Assembly (NCBI GenBank): GCA_973895155.1
Contig: OZ316893.1
Location: 25,854,001-25,918,000, forward strand
From: Marsupella aquatica
Lineage: Eukaryota; Marchantiophyta
Reading direction: 5' to 3'
Length of the DNA stretch: 64,000 bases
Shown: in pieces, positions 55,771 to 64,000 of the stretch
Position numbering within the stretch: the stretch's first letter is position 1
Layout: every line of letters starts with the position of its first letter
The notes under the pieces: model-generated
What the model was told of the DNA's origin: nothing
Database searches by the model: none
The model's input: only the letters and a program-made list of their open reading frames with translations
Program-made: the position numbers and the translations under genes

Positions 55771-58059
55771 GTTTGCACAGTTTTCTATACAGTCCAAATT
55801 TAATCTTAAAGAGAATAAAAAGATGTAATGGTCCTCAACATCTTGTAAAGTATGCAAACTACTGCAAAGAACTAAAGGCACTTACTGGAAGACAAGATTC
55901 CAACGGCAAGTAACCCAATAAAGAGGGGAATATAGAGGGGAAAACCCAAAAGTCCAAAGAGCTACAAAGCCCAAGACAACCACAGCACAAGCCACTGACC
56001 CTAAGGCTCTTGTTGTAAAACAACATCCCCATCCATCCAAAAAACACCAGCCAAAAATGGGGCTGCCTTCCTTGACTTTCTTAATAAAGAGAGGATGGGC
56101 AGCAGCCTATTTTTCATGCCCTCAACTCCTTCAATCTCATTTGTGGATGGTTTTCAATCCATGTCATTCCTCAAACATGGTTAAAAGGACTTTAAGAGCC
56201 ATTTTGTTGGCAAAAATGTGCCTTCATCTTACCTGGAAATCATGCAAAGGAAATATCAATACCAACAGGGCCAATTGTCACACTCAATCTGTGGCTACCT
56301 AGGCTTTTATTCAAGGGGTCGAGAATGATATTAGACTTGACAAAGCTGAGTGGAAAAGGACCTGTGTGTGTTAATTGTGCTGTTTACTTTTGCCACAGAT
56401 TATGGGATAATTCTCACATCCCAAGATTATGCCTTATCACATATGCTATGGCACTCACCACCGCAGTCATATACTTGAAGATTTGAGCCCTTCATTTTGG
56501 ATCTTGTTGACCACAATGACCACATATTCACATCCCTCTGTATTTCATGTTTCTAGTAATGAAGTAGATTTCAACTAAAACAGAAATATCGTAACAGCCA
56601 AGAAAGCTCAGAGAAGAAATTGATGGTGGGACCAAACTTAGGATGTACCAATCATGTACACTTTTAAAAGGTGAGCAATTATACAAAAGACAGACCTTAT
56701 TTGAGTAAAAGGTAACAGTTTTTTCTCGAGAAAATAATTCAAGAACATGACTAGAAAAGGACCAAGCCTCTTCTCACATTTATATAGCCAGGATTACAAA
56801 TAACTGGGATTCACTAGATTACCACTCTTTTTTGGCATAATATATACTTTGCCACTCATTTTATTTATTTATTATAATGTCACTGTTTTTGTTTTTGTTT
56901 ATGGGTTATGTTCACTCATGTTAGCTCTCACATGTGGAGATACAAGAGACCCAACTCCCTAACACTTTACTCCATGAAAAACTTTGCCATGGGGTTCTTA
57001 TGTTGAATCCACCCAATTATTGAGAGATTTACTTGATGGACCTTAAATCAACATAAAAACCAAAACCTCATGGGGTTGGTTAAGGAAAAACTTTGGTTGA
57101 CAGTGCATCAGGCTGGTAAATGTCTCCCCAATTAGTGTAGCTATCACACAACCTTTTAAGAAGTATGAGGGCTTTGATCACACACCTTTCTAAGAAGTAT
57201 GAATTTATACAATTTAAGAATGATTGGTGTTTCTTTATCAGATATTTTGTTGACCATAATTATATAGTCTACCCGTGTAAACCAGGAGATCATATATAGG
57301 AGGCAAAATTTACGCATAAGGAAACCAGTAGGTGCCCTTAGATCTAAACATTGACTTATTGACTGAGTAATGTCCAAAGTGCCTGGCTGCAGAATTTGAT
57401 CCTAACTTTGTGCTATAATCTATGTAATGCAGATTTGATCCTAACTTTTTCCTCTAATCTATGTAATGCAGGTTTAAGAGGGACTAGCCTGATGACGAGT
57501 TCCTTGAACATAAACAGAGATTTGAGGAGAAACAAAGCCTTACAGGGAAAATGATTCCATGCTATTTACTTTTCATTTTTGTGCCATCCCTGGATTTTGT
57601 CTGCACCCTCACTTTGAGTCAGGCCCTCAATTGGAGTCTTCACCATCTAGAGGAGACACTCTAGACACTAGGCCCAGGTAATAGGTTTTTTTATTACCCT
57701 TTATTAATTAACTAGATACAGCCTTTCCAATATAATGATGGCCCTCTTAAGAGCATATTCTTTAAGGTTTGTAATTTTTAGCAAGTGTGATGAATGTTTG
57801 CTTTAAGAGAGAATATTGGATTTTACTAAAATAAATCATGACCATAAGATATCCCTAGATTTAAGGAGGACTGTTAGATTCTGGCTAATAGGGTCCATGA
57901 TTTGGTGAAAAAGCTCCTAATGGTGTTTAAAAAAAGCTAGCGAATATTAGCCAAAAGTGACGAACATTTTTTGGGGAGTTGGAATTCCAAATACCCTGGC
58001 TCCTAATCCAAGGGTTTGGGGTGGCCTCCGTCCGTCCGTCGGCGCCCGGCCCTGTGCCG
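55771..58059. other. Intergenic, repeat debris
   Basis: Includes a tail-like A-rich stretch at 55890-56050 and, at 57855-57900, a string with GACTGTTAGATTCTGGCTAA that recurs in part at 18481 and 19166. GATCCTAACTTT...TAATCTATGTAATGCAG occurs twice in tandem at about 57399-57473. No gene is recognised. Confidence 0.45.
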
Positions 58060-58068
58060 TTAGGGTTT
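58060..58068 (+). promoter_or_regulatory. Telo-box in the probable SWC5 promoter
   Basis: TTAGGGTTT followed by a C/T-rich stretch (58069-58150) about 1.6 kb upstream of the SWC5 start codon. The composition changes here from AT-rich spacer to GC-richer, CG-containing sequence, so transcription probably starts nearby with a long or intron-containing leader up to 59690. Confidence 0.45.
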
Positions 58069-59690
58069 CCCCTTTTCCGTCTTCTTTTTCTTCTTCTTCC
58101 GTCTCGTGTACGTCAGCTCCGTTTCTTTCTCTCTCTCTCGTTCTTTCTTTTTGTAGAGATGCTAGACCTAAAAGACGGGAATCTCAAGTCAACGCTCGTT
58201 CTTTGTTCGTTCGCCTCGAATCGAATTCGCTTTTCTTTGCGCAGCGAATTTGCTCGATTCTTTGCTGACGACGACGGGCCGTTGGTCGATTTGCGCAGCG
58301 GAAAGGGGATCTTGGGGGTGATTCTTATCTGCAATTCTGTCACTGGCTGGAACCATGCGCGAGTGATGCTGGCAGGTTTCGTCCGTCCTTCGGGCTCACG
58401 TAAGTGCGTACCGTCCGCTCTTTTTTCCGTTTGAGATCTCGCCGTCGTCGGTCTCAATTCCATTCAATTGCACCCAGTCCAGAGAATGAGCCCGCGGTGC
58501 CCGCCGCGCCACAACTCTACCACTGTAGAGCCGGCTTGGAGTTCGAATTTCAGCCAAAAGCATCACATAATATCAGTCTGAATCTCTGTGACCACGTTTG
58601 GAACTTGGACGATTAGTTTCGTGGACGATGAGTGCATGAGCTTTTTTCAATCGAGGCGAGATTATATCGAGTGAGGAGGAAGCGATTGTTTTGATGCGCG
58701 AATCCGGTTGATCGGCGAGAGCGAGAGAGAGTGGCGCTTCTGTGGTTTGCCTTTTGAAGGAGATTTTCGCGCCGCGGTTGCGGTAATATCTCGTGTCTTT
58801 CTTGTTTGTTCTACAACTTAGAGTGAGTATGTTCGATTAGACGGAAGAGTAGACGCGGGGAGGAAGCAAAACTCTCCCGTGTAGAGGGATATACAGTAGG
58901 TTAAATTTCAGTTGGTGTTGTTGGCCATGTTAGTCCGTCCTGACCGCTCCGTCCGCTGGACGAACTTCTTGTTAGTTCTGTGCTTCCGGGAGATGTGGTT
59001 TTCGGTGACGAGAAGTGGTTGCTACCATCTGCCCGCACACACATATATAGAGAGAGAGAGACAGCGAGCATTTCTTACGTCGATGAGCTGATTAGCAGTT
59101 GTTGTACCGGACACTCCGTGTGATGCTTGGCGTAGGTGAGATCTGTTCATTTTCGTTGATTTTGTCTTTCTTGGAGGAGGGGGCGAAGAGAAAATACTCT
59201 TGGCATTCAGAATCATGTGTCCTGTCTCCGAGTCGGTGTCGGCTGACTTCTTGTTTGTTCTTTGTTTCTGAAGGGAGCCGCAAGGTTGTTGTGATTCTAG
59301 ACACCTTTTACCAACGATCAGCTGCTACATGTGAGCGAAACTACAAGATTTGTCATCACGAGTTTCAATTTCATCAGGTTAGTGTCATCGGGCTGGACTT
59401 ACGCGGACGATAAGTGCATGAGCTGAGACTCGGGAAGCCTGAATTTGCGTCGGTGGACAGGCTTGTTTCGGTTCTCCATTTGTGATCACGATGGGCAAAT
59501 TCTTGCCACTCTGATCGGGATATCAGTTGCAGTGATCAGCTCCGAAATCGGACGCTAGTGGTCCGGCGCAGGCGACGTTTGGCTCAACAAGGACAGAAGG
59601 GGAATAGGTGGATATTGTGTGAAGACAATAGCAGCAGACAATTCGCCGTGGATTTGGTCTGATAGGCGCGGAAGCGCTCCGAATCCAACC

Positions 59691-62600
59691 ATGGCAGACG
59701 ACAACCTTTATGATTCTGAGGAAGATGAAGACTACAAGCCCGATCTTGAGAAGCCTGCGAAGCCATCAAGGTTTGTAGCCAGTCAAGCACATGTGTTCCA
59801 TCTTTCCCGGTTGTCAGGAATGTGGATCCTGAGAATTATAATCCTATCCGTTCTCATCAAGGTTTGCGGATAACTGGTTCCGGATGGCGGCCCGCAAGAG
59901 TTTCATATCGTGGTCTGAATTAATTCACTGTAGCCGGTGAATCACGTGATAAAACCCTAACTCGCAATGCTGCAATACCTCGTCTCGATTATTCCTTAGG
60001 ATTCTTGGCGTCAGCATTTCTCTCCCTCTTGGAGACCCGGGATTTCCTCTCCGGGTTTCTTGATACGTGGGTAGGATTTTGGCAGTAGCTCAGACTTTTG
60101 CCTTTGCCTCCTGTTTACTTTGACGCTTCTCGTTGTGGGAGCAGACGGATGCACTAATTGTTCAGTGTCCTGTGCCCACCTTTGCCGTCAGGGGAGGATG
60201 AGTGCCATCACATTAGGACAGATCGTACGTGTTGAAGGTTTCGCATGCTTATGTGGATCATTTGCTACTGAATCGTGCAGGAAAAATGGGAAGAGGGAGC
60301 AGCAGTTGGAATTGGGAAAACCAGGTAGTACGATCAACGTGGATAATTCTGAGAAATCATCAATTGCGGATCCTCTCTCCCAGCTTAAATCTGATGGTGA
60401 GTCTTTGTTTTGCTCTCTGAGTCGGAGATGTTTAGATTTTATTGCTATTCAACACCCCCCTCATTTCCCAATTTGATGGCGGAAGTACTGGCCCTACTTT
60501 AAATGTACAAGCTGGCCCTCTTATGATCGATTCAGCAGATGATTACTTCAGATCCCTTCATTTCGACTCCATTACTGAAGGTAGATGCCCTTCTGAATAT
60601 TTTTAATGTGAGGGACCTGTCCGGTGTGCGTATCCTCGAATTGGCTGTGATCCCGCTCCGGACAGTTTGAATGTGATGACCTTGAAATCGTACTACCCAT
60701 AGGCTTGGTTGTCGATAAGTTTGCTGGAGGGGGGTCTATATATCAGGCGACTCCTAGAAAGTAGTTGGGATCTGCATTTTCCAATTCTGATACCTTGGAA
60801 ACTTCGGTGATACGTTTAGCGACTGATACTGCTAACCAGTAAACCGTCATGTGACTCAATGTGAAGAGTTCGAGGGCATGTTAAGTTAAATCTTTTCATG
60901 GCGTGTTTTCCTTCGAAATTTGCCGATCCCTCGCTAAAATTGTCTCGGATATTGCCGGAAGGCAATGAATGGCTGATTTTGTTTTCGTTTAATATCTTCT
61001 GCAGCGAAGAAAGCCAAAATTAATGCCATCTGGGAGCAGCTGAACGCCAAAGACACAGCATTGTCATCGAGAGCAGCCCGTGGGGTCGTTGCCTCTTCTG
61101 CTGGGCCATCCTCGAAAGTAGCAGCTGCAACTCCGGTAAGCAAATGATCTGTCCATTTACGTACTTCTTTGCGATAGTGACGAGGTAAAGTAGAAGATCT
61201 TTCCAAATGTGGTGTCCGTGGCCCATTGACAGGGGTAACAAGTATGAGAGTGACACACCCATGGGTTTTTGCGACTGGTCGTTGTAGTCTGCTCTTAGAT
61301 GGGGCAGTTGAACATGTTGTGTGAAGGACAGGAAAGTGTGTGAAGTTCTCCTCTAAGCTGAGAAACAGTGATCTTAAAAAGGGGGGCCGGTAAAGTCATT
61401 CTCACTTCCTTCCTCAATCAGGCGTTCACCGCTACGAGGAACTGGAGTTATGTGCCAAGTAGAATTATGTGCCAAAGTAAATTCCATTTGGGGCTCTCTG
61501 AACAATAAGTTCGGGGGGTCGTGGGTGCAATATCAGCGAATCTTTTCACGCGGTCGATTGGGAGAGTGTAAGAAGTGTCCTGGGGGGAGGGCTCTGGGAC
61601 AGTTTACATCCTGATGCGCTGGGGCGCAGTGCCGATCAACTAGCTGGAATGATCGAGTCGTTCGATGGTTCTCTAGGTGGAGTTGGGCGTACTTTGTGAC
61701 GCTCTAAATTCGCCTAATTATCCATTCCCTTACTGCTTAAACCAGGCGATTTCTCTTTCAGGAGAAGCTCTCACATCAAAGTGACGTGAAAGTAATCCCA
61801 GCTCTAGTCACCTCTATTGTTTGGATACGAAATATCCAGTATGGCGAACTTCATCACCTGCGCCTTGTATCGCAGACGTCCCCCAAAGAGTCATTCTCCC
61901 GTTATCAACCGTCCGCGTGTATGTCCTGTTTTAGGAAGCTCTTAAGCATTGGGCATGGCGGGTTTGGTTGGTGTGGCAGGATTTCTAGGCAGAATGGAAA
62001 GCCTCTTCTGCTCGCTGACTCACCCTCAGCAGTTTGTAACTGTTGGAGACATTTTTGCTGTAAGTTCTAGCTCTTCCTAGTTCCTTTTGCTTGGAGCATT
62101 ATTTTCATGACTGGAAAGACCCTAGTGTGTAGTTATTGACAGTCTTACACCATTAGGGGTTGGACCATTAGGGGTTGGATAGTCATATCTTCACGTTCGA
62201 CACACGGGTTCATGATACCTGCTGGACATAAGCACACTGAGACAATTACATCTGATTTCTATCAGTTTCTTTGGTTCCCTACCCATGCCTACTTGTAGTC
62301 TCACCCCACGATGTGGGTGGAGTAGTCATCTTAAGTGCGCCATCTTTAGGTTGGATGTGCACTCACAATGTTCCCACATTTTAGAGAAGCATAGATATGT
62401 CACGGTTATGGCGCCATGAGCTCTCTAAGTCTGCAAGAGATATGGCCATTCAACTTCCAAATTTCAGGTCTAAATCCCAAATCGAGTATTTTCCAAACCC
62501 CGGTGCTTTCCTCGATGTTTACTTCCTTCTTTCTGTTGGCTAGGACACTTATTTACTCTGTTCTCGGAGTTCGTCTGCTGTAGGCGTAAACGCAAGGAAT

Positions 62601-63939
62601 TCAGTGCCTCTCTTTGCTGCTTCAGAGAAGGCACTTCCTCGATGCCGATTATACATTAAGTTCATAGACTCCTACAGTAGTTCTCCTGACGGACCGAAAG
62701 ACATCGAGACTGATTACTGTCCTTCGTGAAGGAGGCATCGCGTGAGTGATAGGATCACAGTTAATGTCATGTCCAATTGAATTCAATTCACGCGACAGTG
62801 AAGGATTTCTGTCGCCTGACTGGAAATCCCTTCTTCTTTGAGCTCCATCTTCTATGCGATAGTGTTCTTAATATTGGTTCCTTTTTTCTAGAAGTCTATT
62901 GGTACAAAGTATAGGGTGCTCTATAAAGTTAGAATTCTCATGTAGAACAAGGGGGTCCTCGTTCATGGCTTGCGCAGGTCTCAGTTCTGATTCCTGCTGT
63001 CGTCCTAATGGATGTTAAGGACATGCCTTGACATTGTAAAGCTAGGTTTCGTTGGGTCGTTTCTTCTTGATCAGTATGTTTTTGTTGCTACGGCCGCAGA
63101 GTGAATGTGCATGGTTTGTTGGTTTTCTTAAGGCGTCATGATCTCATTTCGTGGAAATGATCTATTTTGTAGGGGTGGATGAAGAACCTTGGAATGTTTA
63201 CACCGAAACCTGCCTCAAATGGTTTGAAGTCCTCAACACAAGCGAATGGTGCAAAGGCCGCTCTTTCTGCCACAGATTCTGTTGGAATAGCAGAGACAGG
63301 AAGTGATGAGAACGAAAAGGCAGAGGCAATCAGGAAAGAGGAAGCTCGGAAGGTGGCTTCTGCAGCTTTGGCTGCTGCGAAGCTCGCAGCCAAGGCCATT
63401 ACTGATGGGAAAGTTCAGGTGCTTATCTCATCAACCCTTTACTCCAATGTTTGCAGTGGAATCTTGCATAGATTATCTTTAATTTCGCTTTAGTGTCATT
63501 GGCAAACTCTCGCTTTAGTGTCATTGGCAAACTCTCATTAGTGAAGTGTGACTGGCCTATTTTGCAGATTAATGAGGTTCGGGACTTTGCGGGGGAGGAA
63601 GTACGAGTCACCAAGTTTGTAGATCCAAATTCTAAAGCTGCATTGGCGGCTAGACGGAAAGCAGAGTCAGTCTCCTCGTCAGGACTCGATGCTTTACTTG
63701 AACAGATTGGGAAGAAGCAGAAACTGAACATATTAGATAAATCTAGAATGGATTGGGGAGAGTTTAAAGAAGAAACAGGTCTGGAGACCGAACTAGAAGG
63801 CCACATAAAGAGTGGGGATAAGTACACTGACAAAGTAGCTTTCCTTCAACGTGCAGACTTGAGAGAGTATGAAAAAGAGAGGGATGCACGCTTGGCTGTC
63901 ATGTCTAAAAGACGCACCGAGTCAGCGCCCATGGATTGA
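59691..63939 (+). CDS. SWC5: SWC5/CFDP1 (BCNT) SWR1-complex subunit, 5 exons
   Basis: Exons 59691-59770, 60281-60396, 61005-61135, 63173-63418 and 63568-63939 join in frame to 314 residues. SWC5 is a subunit of the SWR1 remodeller, which exchanges H2A for H2A.Z. The N-terminus is acidic (DSEEDEDYKPDLEKP), as expected for histone binding. Then come AKKAKINAIWEQLN (66-79), GWMKNLGMFTPKP from exon 4 and an alanine/lysine-rich helix. The BCNT-C domain runs from about 192 to the end: VRDFAGEEVRVTKFVD, KKQKLNILDKSRMDWGEFKE, DKVAFLQRADLREYEKERDA. The C-terminal exon is certain and the acidic first exon likely. Exon 2 rests on phase and splice signals only. A short extra exon near 61762 (EKLSHQSD, phase-neutral) cannot be excluded within the 2-kb fourth intron. 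Confidence 0.9.
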
Positions 63940-64000
63940 CATTTAAAGTCTTCATTAAAAATGCAATTGCAAGGCAGTATTTCTGCTTTCTCCCACATGG

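Overview
The window looks like nuclear DNA of a land plant. It has spliced genes with short GT-AG introns, a light-dependent protochlorophyllide oxidoreductase, a TPD1-type secreted ligand, a PUT-family polyamine transporter and telo-box motifs (AAACCCTAA). Gene density is low (ten confident genes in 64 kb) and the spacers are rich in decayed repeats. A bryophyte, perhaps a liverwort, is my best guess. That is an impression from gene density and gene style, not a demonstrated assignment.

Layout. 3.1-3.8 kb: TPD1-like secreted cysteine-rich protein (+). 11.0-12.9 kb: four-exon HNH-domain protein (+). 19.7-20.9 kb: intronless F-box/kelch protein (+), with a truncated copy of its 5' end 1.4 kb upstream. 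24.5-25.9 kb: intronless polyamine/amino-acid transporter (-). 31.7-33.0 kb: intronless, GC-rich L-lactate dehydrogenase (-), with both ends partly duplicated in tandem. 38.8-41.3 kb: five-exon gankyrin/PSMD10-type ankyrin protein (+). 43.5-45.6 kb: five-exon POR (-). 49.9-52.1 kb: seven-exon ARMC7-type armadillo protein (+). 53.5-54.0 kb: three-exon ribosomal protein S29 (-), whose last exon encodes only two residues. 59.7-63.9 kb: five-exon SWC5/CFDP1 (BCNT) subunit of the SWR1 chromatin remodeller (+). Exon structures were built by hand from splice signals, reading phase and remembered family homology, and every junction listed keeps frame.

The genes do not form one pathway. They are a typical mix: proteasome assembly, translation, chromatin, chlorophyll synthesis, fermentation, transport and signalling. 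There is no operon, CRISPR array or prokaryotic island, and I found no tRNA or rRNA gene.

The strongest unexplained pattern is the abundance of 2-3 copy (once about 6 copy) tandem duplications with units of about 44-200 bp, spread over spacers, leaders and gene ends. At the LDH locus they carry coding sequence. An upstream copy of the start region forms a 22-codon uORF resembling the LDH N-terminus, and two downstream copies of the 3' end keep the C-terminal reading frame and stop, each preceded by an acceptor-like pyrimidine tract. RPS29 and the F-box gene show similar terminal duplications. The spacers also hold dispersed repeat families that look like non-LTR tails and LTR-type ends, and one fold-back element.
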